64,000 bases of DNA. It comes from Lachnospiraceae bacterium. Lineage in GTDB: Bacteria > Bacillota > Clostridia > Lachnospirales > Lachnospiraceae. The position numbers and the translations under genes were made by a program. The stretch spans positions 43,336 to 107,335 of the forward strand of contig JAFRNR010000002.1 of NCBI GenBank assembly GCA_017430085.1. Reading direction: 5' to 3'. This document shows, piece by piece, positions 25,671 to 35,126 of this stretch (within the stretch, counting starts at the first letter, position 1; each line of letters begins with the position of its first letter). Below the pieces are notes generated by a model. It saw only the letters and a list, made by a program, of their open reading frames with translations. It had not been told where the DNA came from and did no database searches.

Positions 25671-27689
25671 ATGAAGAAAGAACAAAAACGCAAGGAAATC
25701 GATGTCAATTCCCTTGACGCAGATCTGGCTGCTGCGCAAAAGCTGGAGTCGAGCAAGAACAGCGTGTGGGGAAAGATCGCGATCGTAGTCGCGTTCACCA
25801 TGGCTATCTACCACATCATCAAGGTCTTTTGGGGCACCTGGACTTTCATTCCGAACAGTATCAAGGGCGTTATCCCGGAGCGCGGCATCCATGTGGCGCT
25901 GGCCTTCACGATCCTTTTCCTGAGCATGCCTCTGTATGAGCATGTGTTCAAGGACCGCTTTGCGGGCAACACGGCCTTCCGCGTGATCACCCGGATCATC
26001 GACGTGATCTTCATCCTCGCGCTGTGGGCGGCCATCATCATGGCCTGGTATGAGTACGACCATCTGTCGGACAATCTGGGCATGCCCGGCAAATGGGCGG
26101 CCGTAGCCGGCTGCATCCTCTTCATCCTGGTGCTGGAAGGAGCGAGACGCTGTCTCGGCTATGTGATGCCGATCCTGGCGCTGATCTTCTTTGCCTATGC
26201 CCGCTGGGGCCACCTGATCCAGGGCCGTCTCGGCCATCAGGAGTACACGTTTGAAAAGCTGTTCCAGTACATGGCACTTGACCTGGACGGCCTGTTCGGC
26301 ACCACCATTTCGGTCTCTGCCGGCGTTATCTTCATGTTCGTTATGTTCGGCGCCTTCCTGGAATCTTCGGGATGCTCCAATTTTATCAATGACATGGCGC
26401 TTTCCCTGACCGGCAAGCTGCGCAGCGGCCCCGCGCTGTCCGCCGTTGTGGCGTCCGCTCTGATGGGCTGCATCAACGGCTCCGCTGTGGCGAACGTCGT
26501 GGGTACCGGCACCTTCACCATCCCGCTGATGAAATCCCGCGGCTACAAACCCGATTTCGCGGGCGGCGTCGAAGCCGTGGCCTCGACCGGCGGCCAGATC
26601 CTGCCGCCTGTTATGGGCTCCGGCGCGTTCCTGATGGTGGCGTTCACGCTTGAGAAATATACCACCATCGTCAAAGCCGCCGTGATCCCCGCCGTGCTGT
26701 ACTTCATCGGTGCCGGCATCGCGGTGTATGCACAGGGCGAGATCGGCGACGTCGAACTGCTGCCGAAGGACCGGATCCCGAAATTCTGGAAGGTTCTGAA
26801 AGACGGCTGGATGTATCTGGTTATTATCGGCATTCTGATCTGGGCCCTGCTGATCGCGCAGTACTCCCCCGTCATGGCGGCCCTGATCGGTACGGCCTCC
26901 GTCCCGATCGTCATGCTGGTCGACTGGAAGAAGAAACGCTTCAAAATTAAGGATATTCCGAAATCCCTCGTCAAGAGCGGCTTCAACTCGCTGTCCATTG
27001 TGGCGGGCTGCGCCTGCGCCGGCATCGTCGTGGCCATGGTGGCCCGGACCGGTCTGGGCGCCAAGTTCGGCGACGCCATGATCAACGCCGCGGGCGGCCA
27101 GCTGTTCCTGTCCCTGCTGTTCACGGCCATCGCCTGCATCATCCTCGGCATGGGCCTGCCCACCACGTCGGCTTACGTTATCGGCGCATCCATCCTGGCA
27201 CCGGCGCTGACGAACCTGGGCCTGCCGCTGCTGACCGCGCACCTGTTCGTGTTCTACTTCGCCTGCCTGTCCGCCATCACGCCGCCTGTCGCTCTGGCAG
27301 CCTACGCCGGCGCCGGCATAGCAAAGAGCAACCCGATGACAACCGCCGTGCAGGCCTGCAAGATCGGCTTCGCGGGCTTCATCGTCCCGTTCGTGTTCTG
27401 CTATAACAGCGCCCTGAACCTGAACGGCTCCCTGGGCGAGATCCTGATGGTCTGCGGCACGGCTCTGGTCGGCTGCTTCGGCATGTCCTGCGGCATGCAG
27501 GGCTGGTACTTCAGCAAACAGCGGAAGATCCACTGGATCTTCCGGATCATCATCATCGCCGCCGGCCTGTGCATGATGATCCCGAACGACCTGCTGAGTA
27601 TCATCGGCCTGGCGGTGCTTGCGGGTGTTGCGGTGTATGAGATCCTGATGAACCGGAACTACAGTCATCAGGCGACAGCCGCCCAATAA
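25671..27689 (+). CDS. TRAP transporter fused permease (4TM/12TM)
   Basis: A 672-residue polytopic protein in which the small (DctQ-like) and large (DctM-like) TRAP subunits are fused, as in TAXI-type systems. DctM-family features include MGCINGSAVANVVGTGTFTIP, STGGQILPPVMGSGAFLM, LGMGLPTTSAYVIGA and CLSAITPPVALAAYAGAGIA. It uses an ion gradient for uptake with an external binding protein. The matching lipoprotein gene lies 66 nt downstream. AGGAG precedes the ATG. The substrate is unknown; TAXI systems with known substrates often take glutamate or dicarboxylates. Confidence 0.93.
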   Translation: MKKEQKRKEIDVNSLDADLAAAQKLESSKNSVWGKIAIVVAFTMAIYHIIKVFWGTWTFIPNSIKGVIPERGIHVALAFTILFLSMPLYEHVFKDRFAGNTAFRVITRIIDVIFILALWAAIIMAWYEYDHLSDNLGMPGKWAAVAGCILFILVLEGARRCLGYVMPILALIFFAYARWGHLIQGRLGHQEYTFEKLFQYMALDLDGLFGTTISVSAGVIFMFVMFGAFLESSGCSNFINDMALSLTGKLRSGPALSAVVASALMGCINGSAVANVVGTGTFTIPLMKSRGYKPDFAGGVEAVASTGGQILPPVMGSGAFLMVAFTLEKYTTIVKAAVIPAVLYFIGAGIAVYAQGEIGDVELLPKDRIPKFWKVLKDGWMYLVIIGILIWALLIAQYSPVMAALIGTASVPIVMLVDWKKKRFKIKDIPKSLVKSGFNSLSIVAGCACAGIVVAMVARTGLGAKFGDAMINAAGGQLFLSLLFTAIACIILGMGLPTTSAYVIGASILAPALTNLGLPLLTAHLFVFYFACLSAITPPVALAAYAGAGIAKSNPMTTAVQACKIGFAGFIVPFVFCYNSALNLNGSLGEILMVCGTALVGCFGMSCGMQGWYFSKQRKIHWIFRIIIIAAGLCMMIPNDLLSIIGLAVLAGVAVYEILMNRNYSHQATAAQ

Positions 27690-27755
27690 GCCCTATCGCA
27701 CGATAGTCTGAAAACCCAGCGTTTTCTGTCTATAAAAAAGAAAAGGAGAAACAAA

Positions 27756-28799
27756 ATGAAGAAAATCGTAAGTCTGCTTCTGGTCCTGACGATGATCCTG
27801 TCTCTGACCGCCTGCGGCGGCAAGACCGACACCACCACTCAGGCTCAGGCTCCCGAGACCACGAAAGCGGCCGACACCACCACGAAGGCGGCGGATACCC
27901 CTTATGAATACAAGGGCGACCGTCTGACCATCGGCGGCGCGGACTCCACCGGTACCATGTACGCGGCGGCCGTCGCCGTAGCGACCACCTTCACCAACAA
28001 CATCAACGGCATGAACGTTGACGCCACCACCTCCTCCGGCTCCAACGAGAACGCGCTGAAAGTCAACAGCGGCGAGATCCAGCTCGGCATGTGCTCCGGC
28101 GATGCTGCGCTGAGCGCCGTGAACGGCACCGGCAAGTTCGCGGACAAGGGCAAGCAGGAAAACATCGTCGCCATCGGCGCCGTGTATCCTTCCCTGTCCA
28201 ACTGGATCGCCCTGAAGTCCTCGGGCTACAAGTACCTGCATGATGCGCAGGGCACCTTCGGTATCGGCCCGTCTGCTTCCACTTCCGAATCCTCCGCTCT
28301 GCTGGGTCTGGAGACCGTCGGCATCACGAAGGACAATGCGAACCTCGTCAACGTCACCCTGGGTGAAGGCGCTGACAACGTCGCTGACGGCACCATGAAC
28401 GCTTCCACCGCTTTCGCGGGCGTTCCCGTCGGCGCTCTGGCCAACGCCGCCAACACCAAGGACTGCGTCCTGCTCGGCTTCACCGATGAAGAGCTGGACA
28501 AGATCGTTGCCGCCAACGCTGCTTACTACAAAGCCACGATCCCGGCCGGCACCTACAAGGGCCAGGATGAAGATGTCCCTACCTTCGGCGTGAAGTGCAT
28601 GGTCATCTGCAACAAGGATCTGGGCTTCGACGAAGCGTATCAGATGGCGAAGACCCTGTATGAACAGGCCGAAAAGATGATCGAAGGCAACAAGTTCTTC
28701 TACAACATGGCTGACAAGAGCTTCATCGCCAACGACCTGCCCATCAGCCTGCACCCCGGTGCCGAAGCCTTCTACAAGGAAGTCGGTATCCTGAAATAA
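27756..28799 (+). CDS. TAXI family TRAP transporter solute-binding lipoprotein
   Basis: A 347-residue lipoprotein: signal with lipobox LSLTAC (Cys about residue 20), a Thr/Lys/Ala linker, then the TAXI fold starting YEYKGDRLTIGGADSTGTMYAA. TTSSGSNENALKVNSGEIQLG and GIGPSASTSESSALLGLE are family segments. It captures the substrate for the permease just upstream. AAAGGAG precedes the ATG. The 66-nt gap contains GAAAAC/GTTTTC, a small hairpin that may adjust the higher expression a binding protein needs. A terminator follows. Confidence 0.9.
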   Translation: MKKIVSLLLVLTMILSLTACGGKTDTTTQAQAPETTKAADTTTKAADTPYEYKGDRLTIGGADSTGTMYAAAVAVATTFTNNINGMNVDATTSSGSNENALKVNSGEIQLGMCSGDAALSAVNGTGKFADKGKQENIVAIGAVYPSLSNWIALKSSGYKYLHDAQGTFGIGPSASTSESSALLGLETVGITKDNANLVNVTLGEGADNVADGTMNASTAFAGVPVGALANAANTKDCVLLGFTDEELDKIVAANAAYYKATIPAGTYKGQDEDVPTFGVKCMVICNKDLGFDEAYQMAKTLYEQAEKMIEGNKFFYNMADKSFIANDLPISLHPGAEAFYKEVGILK

Positions 28800-28830
28800 T
28801 CAAAATAAGTAAGATTTTTTGAAAATCTGC

Positions 28831-28859
28831 TTGCGCTCCGCGCCCTGGCATGCTAATAT
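28831..28859 (+). promoter_or_regulatory. Promoter of rpsB-tsf, lying inside the upstream terminator
   Basis: TTGCGC (28831-28836), a 17-nt spacer and TAATAT (28854-28859), preceded by TGC (extended -10). The -10 lies in the loop of the terminator hairpin at 28840-28869. Confidence 0.45.
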
Positions 28860-28877
28860 GTCAGGGCGCTTTATTTT
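28840..28877 (+). terminator. Terminator of the TRAP operon
   Basis: GCGCCCTG (28840-28847) and CAGGGCGC (28862-28869) form an 8-bp stem followed by TTTATTTT. Confidence 0.75.
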
Positions 28878-28967
28878 ACACGCAGGCGGACCGGCGGGAG
28901 CGGTGCCGTGAAAACGGTCTTCCCCGGAACGAACCCTGCGGAAGAAACTAACCAGGAGGATAAAAAA

Positions 28968-29735
28968 ATGAGCGTTATTTCCATGAAGCAGCTCTTGGAA
29001 GCCGGTGTTCACTTCGGCCATCAGACCAAGCGCTGGAACCCCAAAATGGCCCCCTACATCTACACGGAGCGCAACGGCATCCACATTATCGACCTGCAGA
29101 AGACGGTCGGTATGATCGACGACGCGTACAACGCGCTGGTCCAGATCGTGGCTGACGGCGGCGTCGTGCTGTTCGTAGGCACCAAGAAGCAGGCCCAGGA
29201 TGCCATCCAGACCGAAGCGGAACGCTGCGGCATGTTCTATGTCAACCAGCGCTGGCTCGGCGGCATGCTGACCAACTTCAAGACGATCCAGAGCCGGATC
29301 GCCCGCCTGCGCGCCATCGAACAGATGAGCCAGGACGGCACCTTCGAAGTCCTTCCGAAGAAGGAAGTCGCGGCCCTGCAGAAGGAATGGGAGAAGCTGG
29401 AGAAGAACCTCGGCGGCATCAAGAACATGAAGCGCCTGCCCGACGTGATCTTCGTCGTCGACCCCAAGAAAGAGCGCATCTGCGTGCAGGAAGCCCTGAC
29501 CCTGAACATCCCGCTGATCGGCATCGCCGACACCAACTCGGATCCGGAAGAACTGGATTATGTGATCCCCGGCAATGACGACGCCATCCGCGCCGTGAAA
29601 CTGATCGTGGGCAAGATGGCGGACGCCGTCATCGAAGGCAACCAGGGCGAACAGCTGACCGACGCCCCCGCGGAGGAGGAAGCCCCCGAAGAGACCGTCG
29701 AAGAAGCCGCCGAAGCGAAGGAAGAGGAGGAGTAA
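28968..29735 (+). CDS. rpsB: 30S ribosomal protein S2
   Basis: A 255-residue ribosomal protein of the small subunit. It starts [26 protein letters not shown] and contains [28 protein letters not shown] and [25 protein letters not shown], all S2 signatures. The acidic C-terminal extension ([11 protein letters not shown]) is typical of this lineage. ATG 28968 follows AGGAGG; an earlier in-frame ATG at 28908 would add 20 non-conserved residues. tsf begins 3 nt after its stop, the usual pairing. Confidence 0.98.
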   Translation: MSVISMKQLLEAGVHFGHQTKRWNPKMAPYIYTERNGIHIIDLQKTVGMIDDAYNALVQIVADGGVVLFVGTKKQAQDAIQTEAERCGMFYVNQRWLGGMLTNFKTIQSRIARLRAIEQMSQDGTFEVLPKKEVAALQKEWEKLEKNLGGIKNMKRLPDVIFVVDPKKERICVQEALTLNIPLIGIADTNSDPEELDYVIPGNDDAIRAVKLIVGKMADAVIEGNQGEQLTDAPAEEEAPEETVEEAAEAKEEEE

Positions 29736-29738
29736 ACC

Positions 29739-30671
29739 ATGGCTATCACTGCAGCTGCTGTTAAAGAATTACGCGAAATGACCGGCGCCGGCATGATGGA
29801 TTGCAAGAAGGCGCTGACCGCCACTGACGGCGACATGGAAAAGGCCGTCGAGTTCCTGCGGGAAAAAGGCCTGGCTGCCGCCGCCAAGAAGGCCGGCCGC
29901 ATCGCGGCTGAAGGCCTGGTGACTGCGAAGCTGGACGGCAAGAAGGCCGTCATGGTGGAAGTCAACTCCGAGACCGACTTCGTCGCCAAGAATGCGGAAT
30001 TCCAGGAATACGTGGCCGCCGTTGCGGATCAGATCATGAACTCCGGCGCCGCCACCGTGGAAGCCCTGCTGGCCGAGCCCTGGGCCCTGGATCCCAGCCT
30101 GACCGTGGAACAGGAACTGTCCGAAAAGATCGCCCGCATCGGTGAAAAGCTCTCCATCCGCCGCTTCGCGAAGATCGAAACGAGCGGCGCCGTGGTCGCC
30201 TACATCCATGGCGGCGGCCGCATCGGCGTTCTGGTCGAAGCCGACACCGACAAGGCGGAAGATCCCCAGGTCCTGGAAGCCCTGAAGAACGTGGCCATGC
30301 AGATCGCGGCCCTGCGTCCTCAGTTCACGACCCGCGCGGACGTCCCCGGCGACTTCATCGAGAAGGAGACCGAGATCCTGCGCGCCCAGATCATGAACGA
30401 CCCCAAGGAAGCTGCGAAGCCCGAAAAGGTCATCGAAGGCATGATCAAAGGCCGTATCGCCAAGGAACTCAAGGAATTCTGCCTGACCGAGCAGATCTAC
30501 GTCAAAGCCGAAGACGGCAAGCAGACCGTCGGCCAGTACCTGGAGCAGGTCTCCAAGGCCGCCGGCGCCGCCCTGACCCTCAAGAACTTCGTCCGCTTCG
30601 AGACCGGCGAAGGCATCGAAAAGCGTCAGGACGACTTCGCCGCCGAAGTCGCCAAGCAGATGGGCATGTAA
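29739..30671 (+). CDS. tsf: Translation elongation factor Ts
   Basis: The nucleotide exchange factor for EF-Tu. The 310-residue product begins with the UBA-like KELREMTGAGMMDCKKALT, followed by EKAVEFLREKGLAAAAKKAGRIAAEG and VEVNSETDFVAKN, which contacts EF-Tu. The C-terminal dimerisation region is complete (FVRFETGEGIEKR). AGGAGGAG lies before the ATG. It is co-transcribed with rpsB and ends at a clear terminator. Confidence 0.98.
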   Translation: MAITAAAVKELREMTGAGMMDCKKALTATDGDMEKAVEFLREKGLAAAAKKAGRIAAEGLVTAKLDGKKAVMVEVNSETDFVAKNAEFQEYVAAVADQIMNSGAATVEALLAEPWALDPSLTVEQELSEKIARIGEKLSIRRFAKIETSGAVVAYIHGGGRIGVLVEADTDKAEDPQVLEALKNVAMQIAALRPQFTTRADVPGDFIEKETEILRAQIMNDPKEAAKPEKVIEGMIKGRIAKELKEFCLTEQIYVKAEDGKQTVGQYLEQVSKAAGAALTLKNFVRFETGEGIEKRQDDFAAEVAKQMGM

Positions 30672-30697
30672 TTCTTAGGAAACATCCCCCGAAAGGG

Positions 30698-30724
30698 GCG
30701 GGCCGCAAGGCCCGCTCTTTTTTT
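30698..30724 (+). terminator. Terminator of rpsB-tsf
   Basis: GCGGGCC (30698-30704), loop GCAA, GGCCCGC (30709-30715), then TCTTTTTTT. Confidence 0.9.
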
Positions 30725-30768
30725 GTGTTGTCCTGAGCAAAAAGCTGACCGCCTTTCTACCGTAAGAA

Positions 30769-30798
30769 TTGATGGATTTTTCAACTTCTTTGTATAAA
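30769..30798 (+). promoter_or_regulatory. Promoter of the first LRR-Ig gene
   Basis: TTGATG (30769-30774), an 18-nt spacer and TATAAA (30793-30798), about 80 nt before the ATG. A second weaker candidate (TTGAGG...TATTTA) lies just downstream. Confidence 0.4.
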
Positions 30799-30880
30799 AC
30801 CAGTAGACATGTTGAGGCAAACTTATTAAAATATTATTTATCTATATGAATGGAAAAATGTCTCACAGGAGAGTTTCTAT

Positions 30881-32710
30881 ATGAAAAAGCAGAAATCATT
30901 GTTCATCCTTCTTCTCACATTCACGCTGCTTTGTTTTGCCTTCGCGCAACAAGCTCATGCTGCCGGCGGTATTGCCATCGACAGCACGAATTTCCCGGAT
31001 GAAGCCTTTCGCAATTATGTCCGGAACAACTATGACACGGATCAGGACGGATCTCTGAGTTCGGAAGAGAGAGCGGTCAGTCTGCCGATGACGCTGGGGA
31101 GTAAAGGAATCAGATCTCTGAAAGGATTGGAGTATCTCCCGAATGCCGGCATTCTGAATTGCCCCTGCAATGAACTGACAGAACTGATCCTGCCGAGTAT
31201 GCCCCGGCTGAATGATTTTTCATGCGACGACAATCCGCTGACGAAACTGGACGTTTCACAGGCCGCGGATCTGAGAAACCTGTACTGCCGGAACGGTCAG
31301 CTGACGGAACTGGACGTGACGCACAATCCGCTCCTTTGTCAATTGATCTGTCAGGGCAACGCGCTCACGGTTCTGAAATTGTCGAATCATGAGATGAGTC
31401 TTCTGAACTGCCGGGAAAACCGGATCCTGCTGCTGGATCTCAGCAAATGCGCCCGGCTTCGGGTCACGTCCTGGAATAAGGTCCAGATCGAAACGGACGG
31501 GGATAAGCAGTACTATCTGTATCAGGGGACAGATATGGAAGGATACAGCTGTTCTCTGCAAACGGATACGGATACCCTTCTGTTCTTCGGAAACAAAAGC
31601 GGATATGAAGGAAATACCGTCACTTTCTCCAGCCCCTTCGGCAAGATGTATAAGGGAAACAAGCAGCTCACGCTGAAAAGCATGCGCTGGCAGGTGAGCA
31701 AAGACGGCGGACACACCTGGACGGATCTGGCTTCCACCTACAGCGGTTACAATACGGACACGCTGAAACTGAAAGTCAAAGCCGAAAGAAACGGGTATCT
31801 GTACCGTTGTCTGGCCACGTACAGCTCCGGCGTGACCAGGTCCGGCTGGGTGTACGGCCTTAAGGTCAAGCCGAAGATCATCACGCAGCCGACGGCCAAA
31901 TCCGCCTATGTCGGCGCCACGGCTTCCTTCACCGTGGAAGCCGCCGGCGCAGGGTTGCAGTACCGCTGGCAGGTGAGCAAGGACGCCGGCCAGACGTGGA
32001 CCAATGTGAGCAAGCAGAACGACGGCTACAACACGGCCACGCTGAATCTGACGGTCAAAGACACCTGGAACGGCTACCGCTACCGCTGCCACATCACGGA
32101 CGCGAACAAAAAAACCCTGAATTCCGCCGGCGTCAAGCTGACCGTCAAGCCGAAGATCACCGCCCAGCCCGCCGCCAGGTCCGCGTACGTTGGTGCCAGC
32201 GCCCGGTTCAGCGTGACCGCCACCGGTGCCGGCCTCAAGTATCGCTGGCAGGTGAGCAAAGATGAGGGCTCTACCTGGAAAGACGTGACCTCGGCCAATG
32301 AAGGCTACAACACCGCGACCCTGAAACTGGTGGTCAAGGATACCTGGAACGGATATTATTACCGCTGCGTCATCACCGATGCGAACAATAAGGTCCTGAA
32401 TTCCACCGGCGTCAAGCTGACCGTCAAGCCGAAGATCACCGCCCAGCCCACCGCCAGATCCGCCGCCGTCGGGGCCACCGCCAGATTTACCGTGACCGCC
32501 ACCGGCGCCGGCCTCAAGTACCGCTGGCAGGTGAGCAAGGACGGCGGTTCGACCTGGACGAACGTGAGTAACCAAAACGAAGGCTACAACACCGCGACCC
32601 TGAAACTGGTGGTCAAGGCTGCCTGGAACGGGTACATCTACCGCTGCGTGATTACGGACGCGAACGGGAAGAAATTGAATTCCAGCGGGGCAAAGCTGAC
32701 GGTAAAATAA
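30881..32710 (+). CDS. Secreted LRR and Ig-like repeat protein 1
   Basis: A 609-residue exported protein. Signal peptide 1-28 (cleavage near AHA-A), then an N-cap module, TNFPDEAFRNYVRNNYDTDQ, with an EF-hand-like DTDQDG loop. About residues 65-200 hold degenerate LRRs of about 21 residues (LTKLDVSQAADLRNLYCRNGQ). From about 255 to the end are one degenerate and three full Ig-like repeats of 93 residues, with invariant YRWQVSKD and YRC segments. There is no LPXTG or membrane anchor; the chain ends in AKLTVK exactly at a repeat boundary. Likely a surface or secreted binding protein; the ligand is unknown. Confidence 0.8.
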   Translation: MKKQKSLFILLLTFTLLCFAFAQQAHAAGGIAIDSTNFPDEAFRNYVRNNYDTDQDGSLSSEERAVSLPMTLGSKGIRSLKGLEYLPNAGILNCPCNELTELILPSMPRLNDFSCDDNPLTKLDVSQAADLRNLYCRNGQLTELDVTHNPLLCQLICQGNALTVLKLSNHEMSLLNCRENRILLLDLSKCARLRVTSWNKVQIETDGDKQYYLYQGTDMEGYSCSLQTDTDTLLFFGNKSGYEGNTVTFSSPFGKMYKGNKQLTLKSMRWQVSKDGGHTWTDLASTYSGYNTDTLKLKVKAERNGYLYRCLATYSSGVTRSGWVYGLKVKPKIITQPTAKSAYVGATASFTVEAAGAGLQYRWQVSKDAGQTWTNVSKQNDGYNTATLNLTVKDTWNGYRYRCHITDANKKTLNSAGVKLTVKPKITAQPAARSAYVGASARFSVTATGAGLKYRWQVSKDEGSTWKDVTSANEGYNTATLKLVVKDTWNGYYYRCVITDANNKVLNSTGVKLTVKPKITAQPTARSAAVGATARFTVTATGAGLKYRWQVSKDGGSTWTNVSNQNEGYNTATLKLVVKAAWNGYIYRCVITDANGKKLNSSGAKLTVK

Positions 32711-32790
32711 AAAAAGAGGAAGGAGCGGCTTTTCCATTCGGGGCGCGTATTGGAATTCTTGTGCGTGAGAAGGAGAAACGGAGAAAGATC

Positions 32791-34908
32791 ATGAAAAGAA
32801 GAAAAAACAGGGTGGGATCGATCCTTTTTCTGACAGGTATGCTGTTCTGTTTTGCCTTTGGACTGAAGGCGGCCGCTGCCGGCGGCGTTCCCCTCGACAG
32901 CACGAATTTCCCGGACGAAACATTTCGCAATTTTATAAAGACAAAATATGACTACAACGGGGACGGAACGCTCAGCCAGGGGGAAATAGGAAAGATAGTA
33001 AAGCTTGTTTTGAAAAACAAGTCCATCGGATCCCTGAAAGGCATCGAGAATTTTTCTTCGATGAGGACGCTTACCTGCACCGACAACGCCTTGACCTCGC
33101 TGGATCTGAGAGGATGCTCCGCGCTGGAGACGCTGGCCTGCGGGAACAACAGTTTGAAATCGCTCAACGTGAGCGGGTGTTCATCTTTAAAGGAACTGAG
33201 CTGTGAGAATAATCAGCTGACCGCCTTAAACGTGACCCAGAACACACTGCTGACGACCCTGAACTGCTCCCGGAATCGGCTGACGTCCCTGAACGTCACC
33301 TATAATACGGCGCTGGAGACGCTGGATTGCAGCAATAATGCGCTGACGTCCCTGAACGTGACGAAGAACACGGCGCTGAAGACGCTGGACTGCGGCAAAA
33401 ACTCACTGACTTCTCTGAACGTGACAAAGAACGCGGCGCTGATAGAACTGAATGCTTACAATAATGCCCTGTCAACGCTGAACGTCGGAAAAAACAGCAA
33501 TCTGAGCCGGCTGGATTGCCGGAACAACAAGCTGAAAGAACTGGACGTGACGAAAAACACGAAACTGCGGCGCGTGAACTGTGCCTGTAATCAGATATCC
33601 GTCCTGGACATCAGCGCGGCGGAGAGGATCGAACCGGAAGAAGGGTTTATTTACGGCGCGTCAAGCAGTATCCAATATCGTGACAGGAGCCAGGTCGTCG
33701 AATGCCGGGACATCTATTGGGACGTCTTTTTCGTCGCCGTCGACAAAAGCGTCCTGGTGATCCGGGGGACCGGCAGCGGATATGAAGGGGATCCTGTCAG
33801 TTTTTACTGCGATTTTTTAGATGATTATCCTTATTCGTATGACCAGCTCGATCATGTATACTGGCAGGTAAGCACGAACGGCGGAGAGACCTGGGAAAAC
33901 GTTCCGTCCACTTATACCGGATATAACAGAGCCACCCTGCAGCTTACGGCGACGGCGTCCCGGGAGGGAAATCTCTATCGCTGTGTCGGGGTGTATGATG
34001 CCGGCGAGGATTCCAGCCCGCGTATTTATACCCGCAAGATGTTCGGCGCGTATGTGCTGAGAAATCTGCCCGCTGTTTTCACTCAGCCGAAAAGCACGAG
34101 CGCTGTCGTCGGAGCGTCGGCGTCTTTCAGTGTGACGGCCGGCGGGACCGGTCTGACCTACCGCTGGCAGGTGAGCAAGGACAAAGGCGTGACCTGGAAG
34201 GACGTGACCTCGGCCAATGAAGGTTACAACACCGCGACCCTGAAACTGGTGGTCAAGGATACCTGGAACGGATACCGCTATCGCTGCACCATAAAAGATT
34301 CATACGGAAAGACCATAAGATCGGCCAGCGCCAAACTGACGGTCAATCCGAAGATCACCGCCCAGCCATCGGGCGCTTCCGCCTATGTTGGCGCCGCTGC
34401 GGTTTACAGCGTGACCGCCACCGGTGCGGGCCTGACCTACCGCTGGCAGGTCAGCAAGGATGCGGGGTCTACCTGGAAAGACGTGACCGACAGGAACGAG
34501 GGCTATAATACGGCCACCCTCAAACTGACCGTCAAAGATACCTGGAACGGATACCGTTACCGCTGCCATATCACGGACGCAAACGGCAAGACGCTGAATT
34601 CCACCGGCGTGAAACTGACCGTCAAGCCGAAGATCACGGCGCAGCCTGCCGCCAGGTCCGCCTATGTCGGCGGCGCCGCCCGGTTCAGCGTGACCGCCAC
34701 CGGAGCCGGCCTGAAATACCGCTGGCAGGTCAGCAAGGATGCGGGAGAGACCTGGAAAGACGTGACTTCCGCCAATGAAGGCTACAACACCGCCACCCTG
34801 AAACTGGTGGTCAAAGCCGCCTGGAACGGGTACCGCTACCGTTGCGTGATCACGGATGCGAACGGGAAGAAGCTGAATTCGAACGGCGCGAAACTGACAG
34901 TAAAATAA
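32791..34908 (+). CDS. Secreted LRR and Ig-like repeat protein 2
   Basis: A 705-residue paralogue of the upstream gene. ATG 32791 has GGAG 7 nt upstream; the signal covers about residues 1-30. The N-cap is TNFPDETFRNFIKTKYDYNG with a DYNGDG loop. About 60-270 contains eight or more regular 21-residue LRRs (LTSLNVTKNTALKTLDCGKN). A degenerate Ig domain near 355-425 is followed by three full 93-residue repeats. It ends in AKLTVK with no anchor. The codons of the Ig repeats are nearly identical to those in the genes on each side, pointing to recombination. It lies 80 nt after the previous stop with no clear terminator between, so the two may be co-transcribed. Confidence 0.8.
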   Translation: MKRRKNRVGSILFLTGMLFCFAFGLKAAAAGGVPLDSTNFPDETFRNFIKTKYDYNGDGTLSQGEIGKIVKLVLKNKSIGSLKGIENFSSMRTLTCTDNALTSLDLRGCSALETLACGNNSLKSLNVSGCSSLKELSCENNQLTALNVTQNTLLTTLNCSRNRLTSLNVTYNTALETLDCSNNALTSLNVTKNTALKTLDCGKNSLTSLNVTKNAALIELNAYNNALSTLNVGKNSNLSRLDCRNNKLKELDVTKNTKLRRVNCACNQISVLDISAAERIEPEEGFIYGASSSIQYRDRSQVVECRDIYWDVFFVAVDKSVLVIRGTGSGYEGDPVSFYCDFLDDYPYSYDQLDHVYWQVSTNGGETWENVPSTYTGYNRATLQLTATASREGNLYRCVGVYDAGEDSSPRIYTRKMFGAYVLRNLPAVFTQPKSTSAVVGASASFSVTAGGTGLTYRWQVSKDKGVTWKDVTSANEGYNTATLKLVVKDTWNGYRYRCTIKDSYGKTIRSASAKLTVNPKITAQPSGASAYVGAAAVYSVTATGAGLTYRWQVSKDAGSTWKDVTDRNEGYNTATLKLTVKDTWNGYRYRCHITDANGKTLNSTGVKLTVKPKITAQPAARSAYVGGAARFSVTATGAGLKYRWQVSKDAGETWKDVTSANEGYNTATLKLVVKAAWNGYRYRCVITDANGKKLNSNGAKLTVK

Positions 34909-34945
34909 CAGCACAGGCGACAGAGAACAGGCCCTTGTCTTTTTC

Positions 34946-34971
34946 GACAGAGAACTGTTCTCTGTCTTTTT
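34946..34971 (+). terminator. Terminator after LRR-Ig gene 2
   Basis: GACAGAGA (34946-34953), a 5-nt loop, TCTCTGTC (34959-34966), then TTTTTCT. Confidence 0.7.
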
Positions 34972-34995
34972 CTGCGGATATTTCCCTTGTTTTTA

Positions 34996-35024
34996 TTGCG
35001 TTTTCTCTGAATTTACCGTATAAT
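34996..35024 (+). promoter_or_regulatory. Promoter of LRR-Ig gene 3
   Basis: TTGCGT (34996-35001), a 17-nt spacer and a perfect TATAAT (35019-35024), about 100 nt before the ATG. Confidence 0.65.
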
Positions 35025-35126
35025 TATAACGAATCCCTGATCGTACTCTGCAGACCGCTCCGGTTCCGGCGGTCCCCTTGACAACAAAACAGAACGAAAC
35101 CGGCCTACAATACGGAGGAAAAAGAA

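Noticed and set aside
25632..27686. 684-codon minus-strand frame opposite the TRAP permease
   Set aside because: His/Asp/Gly-rich nonsense composition; the plus strand codes for a recognised permease.
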